From Sphingomonas jejuensis (GTDB lineage: Bacteria > Pseudomonadota > Alphaproteobacteria > Sphingomonadales > Sphingomonadaceae): a stretch of 64,000 nucleotides of DNA. Shown piece after piece: positions 24,890 through 35,124 of this stretch. The notes beneath the pieces are model-generated. The model was not told the DNA's origin. It ran no database searches and was given only the letters and a program-made list of their open reading frames with translations. Location of the stretch: positions 1,116,001 through 1,180,000 of the forward strand of contig NZ_JAATJE010000001.1 of the NCBI RefSeq assembly GCF_011927695.1. Direction: 5' to 3'. Every line of letters begins with the position of its first letter. Position 1 is the stretch's first letter. A program made the translations under genes and the position numbers.

Positions 24890-26710
24890 ATGGCCGAGGC
24901 AGCGACCGGCGTCGACATGGGGCATGCATTGGCGCTGCTGGGCGCCGGCGTGGTGGCCGTGCCGCTGTTCCGGCGCATGGGACTGGGTTCGGTGCTCGGC
25001 TACCTCGTCGCGGGTCTGGCGATCGGGCCGTTCGGCCTTCGGCTGTTCGACGAGCCCGAGACGCTGATGCACATCGCCGAGCTCGGCGTGGTCATGTTCC
25101 TTTTCATCATCGGGCTGGAAATGCGGCCGTCGCGGCTGTGGTCGCTGCGCCGATCGATCTTCGGACTGGGCGCGGCACAGGTGCTTTGCTGCGGCGCGGT
25201 CCTGTCGGTGGCGACGATGCTGGCCGGCTTTCCGCCCGCCGTGGCGGTGGTGGGGGCGATGGGGTTCGTGCTGTCGTCCACCGCGGTCATCATGCAGATG
25301 CTGGAAGAGCGCGGGGAGACGGCGACCACTGCCGGCCAACGCGCGATATCCATCCTGCTGCTGGAGGATCTCGCGATCGTGCCGCTGCTGGCGATGGTGG
25401 CCGTGTGGGGCGCGCTGGTGACCGGCGCGGAAGGGCAATCTCCGGTGCTGGCCGTGCTGATGGGGATCGCGGCCATCGCGGCCGTGGTCGCTGCCGGGCT
25501 CTGGCTGCTCGACCCCATGTTCCGGATCCTGGCGCGGAGCGGCGCGCGCGAGGTGATGACGGCGGCGGCGCTGCTGGTGGTGCTCGGCGCGGCCGTGGTG
25601 ATGCAGGCAGGCGGACTGTCGATGGCGATGGGCGCGTTCCTGGCCGGCGTGCTGCTGTCCGAATCGAACTTCCGCCACCAGCTGGAAGCCGACATCGAGC
25701 CCTTCCGTGGCATTCTGCTCGGCCTGTTCTTCCTGTCGGTCGGCATGTCCTTGGACATCGGGTTGGTGGTGGATGCCTGGCCGCTCGTGGTGGGAGGCGT
25801 GGCGCTGTTCATGCTGCTGAAGGCGGGGACGATCTTCGCAGTCGCCCGGGTGGCGGGGAACGACCGCGCCGAGGCGATCGAGCGTGCCGCGCTGTTCGCG
25901 CAGGGCGGCGAGTTCGCGTTCGTTCTGTATGCAGCGGCGGTGGGCGCGGGGCTGCTGGCGGCGGGCGAGGCAGCGGTGTTGAGCGCGATCGTCATCTTGT
26001 CGATGGCGCTGACCCCGGTGGTTCTTCTCGCGACGACCCGGCTGATGCCGCGGCCCGCGCCGTCGCTGGACGGGATCGACGTTGCCGCCGACCTCCATGC
26101 CCGCGTCCTGGTGATAGGCTTCGGCCGCTTCGCCCAGGTCGTCACGCAGCCGCTGCTGGCCCGCGGCATCGACCTGACCGTCATCGAGAACGACGTCGAG
26201 ATGATCCAGGCGGCGGGCAAGTTCGGCTTCAAGGTCTATTATGGCGATGGCGGGAGGCTGGACGTGCTGCGCGCCTCCGGCGCCGAGCGGGCAGAAGCGA
26301 TCCTGGTGTGCGTCGACCGGGCGGACGTCGCCGACCATATCGTGGCGTTGTGCCGGGCCGAGTTTCCGATCGCCAAGCTGTTCGTCCGCGCGTTCGACCG
26401 CGGGCATGTGCTGCGGCTGATCGAAGCCAAGGTTGACTACCAGATCCGCGAGACCTTCGAGTCCGCCATCGCGTTCGGCCGGGCGATCCTGGTCGAGCTG
26501 GGCGTCGACGAGCGGGTGGCGGACGAAACCATGATCGACGTCCGGCGCCGTGATGAGGAGCGGCTTGAGCTGCAGCTGGTCGGCGGGATCACTGCCGGTC
26601 GCCAGCTCATCCGGCGCAACACGCCGACGCCGGAGCCCGCGCCGTTGACCCCGCCGAAGCGGCGCGGCGTGGCGCTGAACGAGGAGGCGGCGGAGGCCAT
26701 CGAGCGATGA
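24890..26710 (+). CDS. CPA2-family cation:proton antiporter with RCK domain (Kef-like)
   Basis: A 606-residue membrane protein with about twelve hydrophobic helices (residues 1-385). VVMFLFIIGLEMRPSRLWSL and GAFLAGVLLSESNFRHQLEA are typical of KefB/KefC and YbaL transporters, followed by a TrkA-N (RCK) domain starting at RVLVIGFGRFAQVVTQPLLA. The family exchanges potassium or sodium for protons, and the RCK domain gates by nucleotide or glutathione adducts. Residues after 550 form a charged tail. Its stop overlaps the proB start by 4 bases, linking it to proline synthesis; an osmotic-stress role is possible but inferred. Confidence 0.88.
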   Translation: MAEAATGVDMGHALALLGAGVVAVPLFRRMGLGSVLGYLVAGLAIGPFGLRLFDEPETLMHIAELGVVMFLFIIGLEMRPSRLWSLRRSIFGLGAAQVLCCGAVLSVATMLAGFPPAVAVVGAMGFVLSSTAVIMQMLEERGETATTAGQRAISILLLEDLAIVPLLAMVAVWGALVTGAEGQSPVLAVLMGIAAIAAVVAAGLWLLDPMFRILARSGAREVMTAAALLVVLGAAVVMQAGGLSMAMGAFLAGVLLSESNFRHQLEADIEPFRGILLGLFFLSVGMSLDIGLVVDAWPLVVGGVALFMLLKAGTIFAVARVAGNDRAEAIERAALFAQGGEFAFVLYAAAVGAGLLAAGEAAVLSAIVILSMALTPVVLLATTRLMPRPAPSLDGIDVAADLHARVLVIGFGRFAQVVTQPLLARGIDLTVIENDVEMIQAAGKFGFKVYYGDGGRLDVLRASGAERAEAILVCVDRADVADHIVALCRAEFPIAKLFVRAFDRGHVLRLIEAKVDYQIRETFESAIAFGRAILVELGVDERVADETMIDVRRRDEERLELQLVGGITAGRQLIRRNTPTPEPAPLTPPKRRGVALNEEAAEAIER

Positions 26711-27843
26711 CCGACACCCCCTCCCCCGCGTCCGCGTTGGCGGGCGCAAGACGCATCGTCATCAAGGTGGGGTCGTCCTTGCTGATCGGCAGCGACGGGG
26801 CGGTCGCCGGCGGATGGCTGCGATCGCTGGCCGAGGATCTGGCGGCGTTGCGGAGCGAAGGCCGCGAGCTGATCCTGGTGACATCAGGCGCCGTTGCGCT
26901 CGGACGCGGCGACGTGGGCGGCGTGACCGACCGGCTGGCGGACAAGCAGGCGGCGGCGGCGATCGGGCAGTCGCGCCTGATGCAGGCGTGGAGCGACACG
27001 CTGGGTGCCCATGGCGTGGTGGGGGCCCAGCTGCTGTTGTCGCCGGACGATACGGAGCGGCGTCGACGCTGGCTGAACGCGCGGGCGACGGTGGAGGCGC
27101 TGATCGGGCACGGCGTGCTGCCGATCGTCAACGAGAACGACACGGTGGCGACAGAGGAGCTGCGGTACGGCGACAATGATCGGCTGGCCGCGCGGACGGC
27201 GCAGCTGGCGCGTGCCGACCTGCTTGTGCTGCTGTCGGACATCGACGGATTGTACAGCACCGATCCGCGGAGGGATCCGGCGGCGCGGCATCTGCCGATC
27301 GTCGACGCGCTGACGCCGGAGGTGATGGCGATGGCGGGCGGCCCGAACCAGGCGGCGGGCGTGGGCACCGGCGGGATGGCGACGAAGCTTGCCGCGGCGG
27401 CGATCGCGCGATCGGCCGGGTGTGCGACGATCATCGCGGACGGGACGGTCGAGCGGCCGCTGGCGGCGATCCGGGCGGGTGCGCGGGCGACGCTGGTCAC
27501 CGCGCGGGCGACGCCGATGGCGGCGTACAAGCAGTGGATCGCCGGGAGCCTGGCGGTGGCGGGAGAGCTGAGGATCGATCGGGGTGCGGCGGCGGCGCTG
27601 GACGAGGGCCGGAGCCTGCTGGCGGCGGGGATCAGCGGCGTCGAGGGCCGGTTCGGCAAGGGCGACTGCGTTCGGCTCGTCGGGCCCGGCGGCGTGCTGG
27701 GGCTGGGCATCAGCGGCTATGGGTCGGAGGCTGTCCTGAAGATCATGGGACGGCGGAGCGACGAGGCGGCGGCGGTGCTGGGCTATCGCGGGCCGGCGGC
27801 TGTGGTGCACCGGGACGACATGGTGCTGGAGGCGGGACGATGA
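26707..27843 (+). CDS. proB: Glutamate 5-kinase ProB
   Basis: A 378-residue enzyme catalysing the first step of proline synthesis, phosphorylation of glutamate. The kinase domain starts [16 protein letters not shown] and contains [35 protein letters not shown] and [17 protein letters not shown]. The last 100 residues form a PUA domain. Feedback inhibition by proline is usual for the family. It overlaps both neighbours by 4 bases, forming an antiporter-proB-proA unit. Confidence 0.95.
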   Translation: MTDTPSPASALAGARRIVIKVGSSLLIGSDGAVAGGWLRSLAEDLAALRSEGRELILVTSGAVALGRGDVGGVTDRLADKQAAAAIGQSRLMQAWSDTLGAHGVVGAQLLLSPDDTERRRRWLNARATVEALIGHGVLPIVNENDTVATEELRYGDNDRLAARTAQLARADLLVLLSDIDGLYSTDPRRDPAARHLPIVDALTPEVMAMAGGPNQAAGVGTGGMATKLAAAAIARSAGCATIIADGTVERPLAAIRAGARATLVTARATPMAAYKQWIAGSLAVAGELRIDRGAAAALDEGRSLLAAGISGVEGRFGKGDCVRLVGPGGVLGLGISGYGSEAVLKIMGRRSDEAAAVLGYRGPAAVVHRDDMVLEAGR

Positions 27844-29102
27844 GCACGCTTGAGGGGCAAGTTGACGCCGTTGGACGGGGTGCCCGCTCGGCGGCGGCGG
27901 CGATGGCGATGGCATCGGCGGCGGTGCGGACGGATGCACTTTCGCGCATTTTCAATGGCTTGGCGGCCGCATCTGAGGCGATCCTGGCGGCCAACGCGGA
28001 GGACATCGCGGCGGCGCGCGCGGGCGGAATGTCCGACGCGCTGATCGACCGGCTGACGCTGACCCCGGCGCGGATCCGCGACATGGCGGACGCGGTCGCG
28101 ACGATCGCCGCGCAGCCCGACCCGGTCGGCGAGGAGATGGCGCGCTGGACGCGGCCGAACGGGCTGGACATCGCGCGGGTGCGGGTGCCGATCGGCGTGC
28201 TGGCGGTGATCTTCGAGAGCCGCCCGAACGTGACGGCGGATGCGGCGGCGCTGGCGATCCGGTCGGGCAATGCCGCGATCCTGCGGTGCGGGTCCGACTG
28301 CCTGCGATCATCGCTGGCGATCGCGGAGGTCGTGGCGGCGGGGCTGCGCGACGCCGGGCTGCCGCCGACCGCCGTCCAGCTGATCGACACGCCCGACCGC
28401 GCGGCGGTGGGCCTGATGCTGGGCGGGCTGAACGGGACGATCGACCTGCTGATCCCACGCGGCGGCAAGAGCCTTGTCGCGCGCGTGCAGGCAGAGGCGA
28501 AGGTGCCCGTGCTGGGGCATCTGGAGGGGCTGTGCCACAGCTTTGTCCATGCCGCCGCCGACATCGACATGGCGCGCGCCGTGGTGGTGAACGCCAAGAT
28601 GCGGCGCGTGTCGGTGTGCGGCGCGACCGAGACGCTGCTGGTGGACCGCGACGCCGCCCCCCGGCTGCTGCCGCCGATCGCCGCGGACCTGATCGCGGCC
28701 GGGTGCGCGCTGCGCGGCGACGACGGCGCACGCGCGATCGTCCCGAACATGGCGGCGGCGACCGAAGACGACTGGTCGACCGAATACCTGGCGCCGATCC
28801 TGGCGGTCGCGCTGGTCGACGGGGTGGAGGGCGCGGCGGCCCACATCCGACGCCATGGTTCGGGCCATACCGAGGCGATCATCACCGAGGATGCGGCGGC
28901 GGCCGACCGCTTCGTGCAGATGGTCGACAGCGCGATCGTGCTGGTGAACGCGTCGACGCAATATGCGGACGGCGGCGAGTTCGGCTTTGGCGGAGAGATC
29001 GGCATTTCGACCGCGCGGCTGCACGCACGCGGGCCGGTCGGCGCCGAAGGGCTGACGACGTACAAATATGTGGTTCGCGGGTCCGGGCAGGTGCGCCCCT
29101 GA
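27840..29102 (+). CDS. proA: Gamma-glutamyl phosphate reductase ProA
   Basis: A 420-residue aldehyde-dehydrogenase-fold enzyme that reduces glutamyl 5-phosphate to glutamate semialdehyde with [25 protein letters not shown] is the family signature, [20 protein letters not shown] binds the cofactor, and the catalytic Cys lies in [16 protein letters not shown]. Most ProA proteins have V-C-N-A there, so the Gly after Cys is a small oddity. The C-terminal [19 protein letters not shown] is typical. Start ATG 27840 overlaps the proB stop. No clear terminator follows before the ilv leader region. Confidence 0.94.
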   Translation: MSTLEGQVDAVGRGARSAAAAMAMASAAVRTDALSRIFNGLAAASEAILAANAEDIAAARAGGMSDALIDRLTLTPARIRDMADAVATIAAQPDPVGEEMARWTRPNGLDIARVRVPIGVLAVIFESRPNVTADAAALAIRSGNAAILRCGSDCLRSSLAIAEVVAAGLRDAGLPPTAVQLIDTPDRAAVGLMLGGLNGTIDLLIPRGGKSLVARVQAEAKVPVLGHLEGLCHSFVHAAADIDMARAVVVNAKMRRVSVCGATETLLVDRDAAPRLLPPIAADLIAAGCALRGDDGARAIVPNMAAATEDDWSTEYLAPILAVALVDGVEGAAAHIRRHGSGHTEAIITEDAAAADRFVQMVDSAIVLVNASTQYADGGEFGFGGEIGISTARLHARGPVGAEGLTTYKYVVRGSGQVRP

Positions 29103-29162
29103 AACCTTGAGACGGGCAGGGCAACCCCCTTCCCCACATCTGCCGCGCCGCCCGGTCAGGAT

Positions 29163-29198
29163 TGCACGAAACGCAAAAACGAAACGAACAATCGTGCA
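29163..29198. repeat. Inverted repeat upstream of the ilv leader
   Basis: TGCACGA (29163-29169) and TCGTGCA (29192-29198) are perfect complements 22 bases apart, flanking an A-rich segment. It lies just upstream of a possible promoter, so it could be an operator or a weak terminator after proA. There is no T run. Function unknown. Confidence 0.3.
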
Positions 29199-29207
29199 TT
29201 TACCCTC

Positions 29208-29235
29208 TTGCGTAATTTCCTGTCTTCTGTAGAGA
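29208..29235 (+). promoter_or_regulatory. Possible sigma-70 promoter of the ilv-leu operon
   Basis: TTGCGT (29208-29213) and TAGAGA (29230-29235) are separated by 16 bases. Transcription would start near 29242, ahead of the leader peptide. The match is moderate, and the call rests mainly on its position in the 389-base gap between proA and ilvC. Confidence 0.3.
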
Positions 29236-29302
29236 CGGCGGCGACGCGGCGCACCGGCGCCGCCTTGGAATGGGCCTGCACGTGACCTCGTTCGAACGGA
29301 AC

Positions 29303-29398
29303 ATGGACGTCGCATCGAACGCCGCGCACCCCGCGGGCGGGCTGCTTCTTCTCGTACTTATCGGCTTCATACCGGGAGCGGTGCCCGGGTCTGGCTGA
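29303..29398 (+). CDS. ilv leader peptide (attenuation control)
   Basis: A 31-codon reading frame from ATG 29303 (upstream in-frame ATG 29270 would give 42 residues). It contains the run LLLLVLI at codons 14-20 (29342-29362) and further Ile and Val codons, ending in TGA at 29396-29398. Leucine, valine and isoleucine are the products of the seven genes downstream. A terminator lies 35 bases after the stop. The peptide itself probably has no function; ribosome speed over these codons would set terminator formation. Confidence 0.82.
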   Translation: MDVASNAAHPAGGLLLLVLIGFIPGAVPGSG

Positions 29399-29461
29399 GG
29401 GTCCGAGACGGAACCCGAGGAACAGAAACCCACCCCGCTCCCACCCGGAGCGGGGTTTTTT
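29372..29461 (+). promoter_or_regulatory. Transcription attenuator of the ilv-leu operon
   Basis: Terminator stem: CCCCGCTCC (29433-29441) pairs with GGAGCGGGG (29447-29455) over a 5-base loop and is followed by TTTTTT (29456-29461). Antiterminator: GGGAGCGG (29374-29381), at the end of the leader peptide frame, is perfectly complementary to CCGCTCCC (29435-29442) in the terminator's left arm. A competing hairpin, CCGGG (29372-29376) with CCCGG (29384-29388), would hide the antiterminator. A ribosome stalled at the Leu/Val/Ile codons (ending 29362) would leave 29374-29381 free to pair and prevent termination. Confidence 0.85.
29433..29461 (+). terminator. Intrinsic terminator before ilvC
   Basis: A 9-base GC-rich perfect stem (29433-29441 with 29447-29455), loop CACCC, followed directly by six T residues. 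It stands 30 bases before the ilvC start codon and is the strongest intrinsic terminator I saw in the window. Its position before rather than after the operon supports the attenuator reading. Confidence 0.9.
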
Positions 29462-29491
29462 GTGTTTGCAGATGATCAGGGAGTGCAATCA

Positions 29492-30526
29492 GTGGCGACG
29501 ATCTACACGGAAAAGGACGCCAACCGGCAGGCGCTGAGCGGCGGAAGCATCGCCGTCATCGGTTATGGCAGCCAGGGACGGGCCCATGCCCGCAACCTGC
29601 GCGACAGCGGGTTCGACGTGATCGTCGGCGCACGGAGCGGCGGCAAGGCGGAGCTGACCGCACGGCGCGACGGCTTCCGCACCACCTCCCCCGCCGACGC
29701 GGCAGCCCAGGCCCAGCTGATCGCGCTGCTGACCCCCGACATGGCGCACAAGTCGGTGTACGAGGAGGATATCGCGCCCAACATCCAGCCGGGCGCGGCG
29801 CTGCTGGTAGCGCATGGCTTTTCCGTCATCTACGGACAGATCAGCCCGCGCGCCGACATCGACGTGATCCTGGTGGCGCCGAAGGGCCCCGGCGACCTGG
29901 TGCGGCGCGAATACGAGATCGGGCGCGGCGTGCCGGCGCTGTTCGCCGTCCACAAGGACGCGACCGGCAAGGCGCGCGACCGGGCGCTGGCCTATGCATC
30001 GGGCATCGGCGGCACCACGGCCGGCGCGATCGAGACGACCTTTCCGGAGGAGACGGAGACCGACCTGTTCGGCGAGCAGGCGGTGCTGTGCGGCGGTGCG
30101 TCCGAGCTGATCAATGCCGGGTTCGAGACGCTGGTGGAGGCGGGCTACCAGCCCGAGGTCGCCTATTTCGAGTGCCTGCACGAGCTGAAGCTGATCGTCG
30201 ACCTGCTGTACGAAGGCGGGCTGGAGAAGATGCTGCACTTCATTTCCGAGACGGCGAAGTACGGCGACTTCGTGTCCGGTCCGCGCGTCATCAACGACGA
30301 GACGCGCGCGCGGATGAAGGAAGTGCTGACCGACATCCAGAACGGCAGCTTCGCCAAGGCGTGGATCGCCGAGAACGAGGCCGGGAAGCCGGAATACCAG
30401 CGCATGTGGGACGAGGACCGGGCCCGGCCGATCGAGAAGACCGGCGCGGAACTGCGCCGCCACATGGCGTGGCTGCAGAAGAGCGCCGACGCCAAGACGG
30501 CGGCGGCCGAGACCAAGGCGGCATGA
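29492..30526 (+). CDS. ilvC: Ketol-acid reductoisomerase IlvC (class I)
   Basis: A 344-residue class I enzyme that isomerises and reduces acetolactate with NADPH, the second common step to valine, leucine and isoleucine. The Rossmann loop is [20 protein letters not shown]; the acidic metal ligands lie in [20 protein letters not shown], and [17 protein letters not shown] is typical. Start is GTG 29492 (product [11 protein letters not shown]), preceded by CAGGGAG. First structural gene of a seven-gene operon under leader-peptide attenuation; it overlaps ilvB by 4 bases. Confidence 0.95.
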   Translation: MATIYTEKDANRQALSGGSIAVIGYGSQGRAHARNLRDSGFDVIVGARSGGKAELTARRDGFRTTSPADAAAQAQLIALLTPDMAHKSVYEEDIAPNIQPGAALLVAHGFSVIYGQISPRADIDVILVAPKGPGDLVRREYEIGRGVPALFAVHKDATGKARDRALAYASGIGGTTAGAIETTFPEETETDLFGEQAVLCGGASELINAGFETLVEAGYQPEVAYFECLHELKLIVDLLYEGGLEKMLHFISETAKYGDFVSGPRVINDETRARMKEVLTDIQNGSFAKAWIAENEAGKPEYQRMWDEDRARPIEKTGAELRRHMAWLQKSADAKTAAAETKAA

Positions 30527-32226
30527 CCGTGGCCACCCTCGCCAATATCGCCCCCGACACCCACCCCGCGCCCGAGCCGATCTCGGGCGCGCGGATGGTC
30601 GTGGAGGCGCTGGGGCGCGAGGGTGTGACGCACATCTTCGGCTATCCCGGCGGCGCGATCATGCCCGTGTACGATGCGCTGCCGGGATCGTCGCTGACCC
30701 ACATCCTGGTGCGGCACGAACAGGGCGCGGCGCTGGCCGCCGACGCCTATGGCCGGGTGACGGGCCGGCCGGGCGTGTGCATCGCCACGTCCGGGCCGGG
30801 CGCGACGAACCTGGTCACCGGCATCGCCAACGCCTTTCTGGATTCGGTGCCGATGGTGGCGATCACCGGGCAGGTCGCGTCGCCGCTGATCGGCACCGAT
30901 GCGTTCCAGGAAGTCGACATCTTCGGCATCACGCTGCCGATCGTGAAGCACAGCTACATCATCCGATCGGTCGCGGAGATCCCCGCGGTGTTCGCCGAGG
31001 CGTTCGCGCTGGCGCGCAGCGGGCGGCCGGGCCCCGTGCTGATCGACCTGCCCAAGGACATGGCGGTGGGCACCGCGGCCCCCGCCCCCATCGTGCTGCC
31101 CGAGCCCGAGCATGCGCCGATCGACCTGGCCGCGCTGGCCGCGGCCGACGCGCTGATCGCGGGAGCGAAGGCGCCACTGCTGTATTTCGGCGGCGGCGTC
31201 GGCATCGCGCGGGGCGAACGGGCGCTGCGCGACTTTGCCGCGCGCACCGGCATGCCGTCGGTCGCGACGCTGAAGGGCCTGGGCGCGATCCCGACGGACG
31301 ACCCGCACTTCCTGGGCATGCTGGGCATGCACGGGCTGAAGGGCGCGAACCTGGCGGTGGACGAGGCCGACCTGCTGATCTGCGTCGGTGCGCGCTTCGA
31401 CGACCGCGCGACCGGCAAGCTGGACGCGTTCGCGCCAAAGGCCCGGGTGATCCACATCGACGGCGACCCGGCCGAAATCGGCAAGCTGCGGCGCGCGGAG
31501 GTCGGTTTGTCGGGCGACCTGTCCGCGATCCTGGACGCGTTCCAGGCGACGCCCGAGATCGGCGGCTGGGCGCGCTGGTGCGCGGAGCAGAAGCGGAGGC
31601 ACGCCTTCGACTATGACGCGCCGGGCGGCGGCATCTATGCCCCCGCCATGCTGAAGGCGCTGTCCGAGGCGGCGGGCGACCGCGCGATCTTCACCTGCGA
31701 CGTCGGCCAGCACCAGATGTGGGTGGCGCAGCATTGCCGCTTCATCCGGCCGCAGGCGCACCTGACCTCGGCGGGCCTGGGCACCATGGGATATGGTCTG
31801 CCGGCGGGGATCGGCGCGCTGCTGGCGGAGCCGGATGCCACCGTGATCACCGTGTCCGGCGACGGCAGCATCATGATGAACATCCAGGAACTGGCGACGA
31901 TCCGCCGGTACCGCCTGCCGTTGAAGGTGCTGCTGTTCGACAACAGCCAGCTGGGCATGGTGCGACAGTGGCAGGAGCTGTTCTTCGCCGAGAATTTCTC
32001 GGAGATCGACCTCAGCGACAATCCCGATTTCGCCGAGGTGGCGCACAGTTTCGGGATCGAGGCGTTCACCATCGACCACCGCAGCGAGGTGGCGGGTGCG
32101 ATCGAGCGGCTGATCCGCACGCCGGGGCCGATCCTGTGCCATGCGCGGATCGACCCGCGCGAGAATGTGTGGCCACTGGTGCCGCCCAACACGCCCAACA
32201 CCCAGATGATGGACAAGCGCTGGTGA
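30523..32226 (+). CDS. ilvB: Acetolactate synthase large subunit
   Basis: A 567-residue thiamine-diphosphate enzyme that joins two pyruvates, or pyruvate and 2-ketobutyrate. The catalytic Glu lies in [31 protein letters not shown] is nearby, the FAD region is in the middle domain, and the ThDP motif is [20 protein letters not shown]. It is paired with a very short regulatory subunit, as in the IlvG-IlvM isozyme of enterobacteria, so ilvG is an equally fair name. It overlaps its neighbours by 4 bases. Confidence 0.94.
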   Translation: MTVATLANIAPDTHPAPEPISGARMVVEALGREGVTHIFGYPGGAIMPVYDALPGSSLTHILVRHEQGAALAADAYGRVTGRPGVCIATSGPGATNLVTGIANAFLDSVPMVAITGQVASPLIGTDAFQEVDIFGITLPIVKHSYIIRSVAEIPAVFAEAFALARSGRPGPVLIDLPKDMAVGTAAPAPIVLPEPEHAPIDLAALAAADALIAGAKAPLLYFGGGVGIARGERALRDFAARTGMPSVATLKGLGAIPTDDPHFLGMLGMHGLKGANLAVDEADLLICVGARFDDRATGKLDAFAPKARVIHIDGDPAEIGKLRRAEVGLSGDLSAILDAFQATPEIGGWARWCAEQKRRHAFDYDAPGGGIYAPAMLKALSEAAGDRAIFTCDVGQHQMWVAQHCRFIRPQAHLTSAGLGTMGYGLPAGIGALLAEPDATVITVSGDGSIMMNIQELATIRRYRLPLKVLLFDNSQLGMVRQWQELFFAENFSEIDLSDNPDFAEVAHSFGIEAFTIDHRSEVAGAIERLIRTPGPILCHARIDPRENVWPLVPPNTPNTQMMDKRW

Positions 32227-32474
32227 CCCGGATCCAAATCGACTTCGCCGTTGCCGAGGGCGCGGTGCTGCGCATCATCGGATTGGTGGAGCGGCGCGGC
32301 TTTCGCGTCGTCGGCATCGTCATGGACGAGGCCGGGCCGACCGCGGCGATGACGCTGGACATCCAGCCGCGCGACCGGAGCCGCCGCACCGAGATCCTGC
32401 TGCCGCAGATCCGGCGCATCCACGGCGTCACCGCCGTCCACACCATCCCCGTTCCCCAAGCGAGTGCAGCCTGA
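32223..32474 (+). CDS. ilvM: Acetolactate synthase small subunit, short IlvM-like form
   Basis: An 83-residue ACT-domain protein starting at GTG 32223. FAVAEGAVLRIIGLVERRGF shows the ACT strand-helix with the G-x-V-x-R-I-x-G-L pattern; the protein ends after one ACT domain, as IlvM does, whereas alphaproteobacterial IlvN/IlvH are about twice as long. It would stabilise and modulate the preceding catalytic subunit. The TGATG junction gives a 1-base overlap with leuA. Confidence 0.88.
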   Translation: MTRIQIDFAVAEGAVLRIIGLVERRGFRVVGIVMDEAGPTAAMTLDIQPRDRSRRTEILLPQIRRIHGVTAVHTIPVPQASAA

Positions 32475-34063
32475 TGACCACGCCCCGCATCACCATCTTC
32501 GACACCACCCTGCGCGACGGCGAGCAGGCGCCCGGCTTTTCCATGACGGAGGACGCCAAGCTGCGGGTGGCACGGGCATTGGCGGCGCTGCGCGTCGACG
32601 TGATCGAGGCGGGGTTCGCGGCCGCCTCCCCCGGGGACGCACGCGCCATCGAGCAGATTGCGCGCACTGTCGAGGGGCCGGTGATCTGCGCGCTCGCCCG
32701 CACCACGCGCGGCGACATTGATGCGGCGGCGGCGGCGATCGCGCCGGCGGCACGGCGGCGGATCCACACCTTTCTGGGCACGAGCCCGACGCACCGCGAC
32801 TATAAGCTGGGGATGACGCGCGCCCAGGTGCTGGAGGCGATCAAGGCGCATGTCGCCTATGCGCGGGAGCGCTGCGACGATGTGGAGTTTTCCGCCGAGG
32901 ACGCGATCCGCACGGAGCGCGACTTCCTGGTCGAAGCGCTGTCGATCGCCGCGCGCGAGGGGGCGACGACGCTCAACGTGCCCGACACGGTGGGCTACAC
33001 GACGCCGGAGGAGATCACCGACCTGTTCCGCCACCTGTCGACCCATGTCGAGGGGATCGAGGGCGCGGTGCTGTCGACCCATTGCCATGACGATCTGGGA
33101 ATGGCGGTGGCCAATTCGCTGGCGGCGATCCGCGGTGGTGCGCGGCAGGTGGAGGTCGCCATGAACGGCATCGGCGAGCGGGCGGGCAATTGCGCGCTGG
33201 AGGACCTGGTGATGGCGATCCGCGTCCGGGGCGACGCGTTCCAGGTATCGCACGACATCGACACCACCCGGCTGATGGGGGCGAGCCGCGCGCTGGCGCA
33301 GGCGACCAACAGCCACCCGCCGCGCAACAAGTCGATCGTGGGCGCCAACGCCTTTGCCCATGAATCGGGCATCCACCAGCACGGCGTCCTCCAGAACCGC
33401 GAGACGTACGAGATCATGAAACCCGAGGATATCGGCATCCAGACGGACGGCATCGTCCTTGGCAAGCACAGCGGGCGCCATGCGCTGGTGGCGCGGGCAA
33501 AGGCGCTGGGCTTCGTGCTGGAGGGCGACGCGCTGGACCGGGCGTTCGCCACCTTCAAGCTGGTCGCCGACGAGGTCGGCATCGTGGACACGGCGCGGCT
33601 GCTGTCGATTCTGGGCGATCAGGAGGGCGGGCGCGCCAACCGGCTGTGGAGCCTTGCCAAGGTCGAGATCCGCGCGCCGCTGACGCCCAGCGCGCAGCCG
33701 ATGGCGCGGGTGGAGCTGACGCATGGCGAGCGCGGCCGGGTGACCGACATCGCCACCGCACCGGGCGCGATGGACGCGGCGTTCCTGGCGGTGTCGCAGA
33801 TCGTGGGGCTGCCGGCGCGGGTCCATCAGCTCGACATGCAATATGTCGCGATCGACCCGGACGAGCCTGCCGCCGACGGCCAGGGCGCGAACGTGCTGGT
33901 GGAGGTGCAGGTGGAGGTCGGCGACGAGATCTTCGCCGGGCGGGCGCGGGCGCGCGACATCCTGCCGTGCTGCGTGTCGGCCTATCTGGATGCGGTCAGC
34001 AATGCCGAGGCGGTGCGCCGGGTGCGCGCGACGATGCCGGCGCGCGAGGCGGTGGCGGCATGA
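32474..34063 (+). CDS. leuA: 2-isopropylmalate synthase LeuA
   Basis: A 529-residue enzyme condensing acetyl-CoA and 2-ketoisovalerate, the committed step to leucine. The TIM barrel starts IFDTTLRDGEQAPGFSMT, with HCHDDLGMAVANSL and NGIGERAGNCALED supplying metal and acceptor residues. The C-terminal 150 residues form the leucine-sensing LeuA dimer domain. It overlaps leuB by 4 bases. Control by both feedback and attenuation is expected. Confidence 0.95.
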   Translation: MTTPRITIFDTTLRDGEQAPGFSMTEDAKLRVARALAALRVDVIEAGFAAASPGDARAIEQIARTVEGPVICALARTTRGDIDAAAAAIAPAARRRIHTFLGTSPTHRDYKLGMTRAQVLEAIKAHVAYARERCDDVEFSAEDAIRTERDFLVEALSIAAREGATTLNVPDTVGYTTPEEITDLFRHLSTHVEGIEGAVLSTHCHDDLGMAVANSLAAIRGGARQVEVAMNGIGERAGNCALEDLVMAIRVRGDAFQVSHDIDTTRLMGASRALAQATNSHPPRNKSIVGANAFAHESGIHQHGVLQNRETYEIMKPEDIGIQTDGIVLGKHSGRHALVARAKALGFVLEGDALDRAFATFKLVADEVGIVDTARLLSILGDQEGGRANRLWSLAKVEIRAPLTPSAQPMARVELTHGERGRVTDIATAPGAMDAAFLAVSQIVGLPARVHQLDMQYVAIDPDEPAADGQGANVLVEVQVEVGDEIFAGRARARDILPCCVSAYLDAVSNAEAVRRVRATMPAREAVAA

Positions 34064-35124
34064 CGTCGGACAGGGCCTATACGGTGGCGGTGCTGCCGGG
34101 AGACGGCATCGGGCCGGAGGTAACGCGCGAGGCGGTGGCGGCGGTCGACGCCGCCGGCGCCGCGCACGGCTTTCACGTCCGCTGGAGCACGCATGATTTC
34201 GGCGGGGTGGCGATCGACCGGCATGGGCCCCCCCTGCCCGACGCGACGCTGGCGGCCTGCCGGGCGGCGGACGCGGTGCTGCTGGGTGCGGTCGGCGGGC
34301 CGCGCTGGGTGGGCGGCGCTGAGACGCCGGAAACCGGGCTGCTCGCGATCAGGAAGGCGCTGGGGCTGTTCGCCAACCTGCGCCCCGCGCGGGTGGACGA
34401 CCCCGCGCTGTCGCCGCTGAAGGCCGGGATCGCGGCCGGCGCGGACGTGCTGGTGGTGCGCGAACTGACCGGCGGGCTTTATTTCGGCGACAAGGTGGAG
34501 GGCGACGAGGAAGCGTCCGACCTGTGCCGGTACAGCCGCGGCGAAGTGGAGCGGATCGCGCATGTCGCCTTCAAGGCGGCGCGGGACCGGCGCGGGCGGG
34601 TGACGTCGGTCGACAAGGCCAACGTGCTGGCGACGTCGCGGCTGTGGCGGCGGGTGGTGACGGCGGTGGCCGCGGACTACCCCGACGTTGCGCTCGACCA
34701 CATGTATGTGGATGCCGCGGCGATGGCGCTGGTGACGGGGCCGACCCGCTTCGACGTCATCCTGACCGAGAACCTGTTCGGCGACATCCTGTCCGACGCC
34801 TTGTCGGTGCTGCCGGGATCGATCGGCCTGCTGGGGTCGGCGAGCCTGGGCGACGGCGGGCCCGGAATGTTCGAGCCGATCCACGGATCCGCCCCCGACA
34901 TCGCCGGCGAGGATCGCGCCAGTCCGGCCGGCGCCATCGAAGCGGCGGCGATGATGCTGGACCAGCTGGGCGAAACACGGGCGGCCGGCGCGCTTCGGCA
35001 GGCGGTGGCGGAGGCGATCGCCGGCGGCGTGCGGACGCCCGACCTGGGTGGAACGGCGCGCTGTTCGGCCTTCGGCGCGGCAGTGCGCGGCCGGATCGAC
35101 GCGGCGGCGCGGGTGGCGGCATGA
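34060..35124 (+). CDS. leuB: 3-isopropylmalate dehydrogenase LeuB
   Basis: A 354-residue NAD-dependent decarboxylating dehydrogenase. [18 protein letters not shown] begins the fold, [12 protein letters not shown] is the IPMDH-specific loop (seen as [20 protein letters not shown]), and [20 protein letters not shown] and [20 protein letters not shown] follow. ATG 34060 overlaps the leuA stop; its own stop overlaps leuC. Confidence 0.95.
   Translation: MTSDRAYTVAVLPGDGIGPEVTREAVAAVDAAGAAHGFHVRWSTHDFGGVAIDRHGPPLPDATLAACRAADAVLLGAVGGPRWVGGAETPETGLLAIRKALGLFANLRPARVDDPALSPLKAGIAAGADVLVVRELTGGLYFGDKVEGDEEASDLCRYSRGEVERIAHVAFKAARDRRGRVTSVDKANVLATSRLWRRVVTAVAADYPDVALDHMYVDAAAMALVTGPTRFDVILTENLFGDILSDALSVLPGSIGLLGSASLGDGGPGMFEPIHGSAPDIAGEDRASPAGAIEAAAMMLDQLGETRAAGALRQAVAEAIAGGVRTPDLGGTARCSAFGAAVRGRIDAAARVAA

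Noticed and set aside
24629-26749. A 706-codon minus-strand frame
   Set aside because: Antisense to the Kef-type antiporter; composition is dominated by His, Arg and Gln with no motif.
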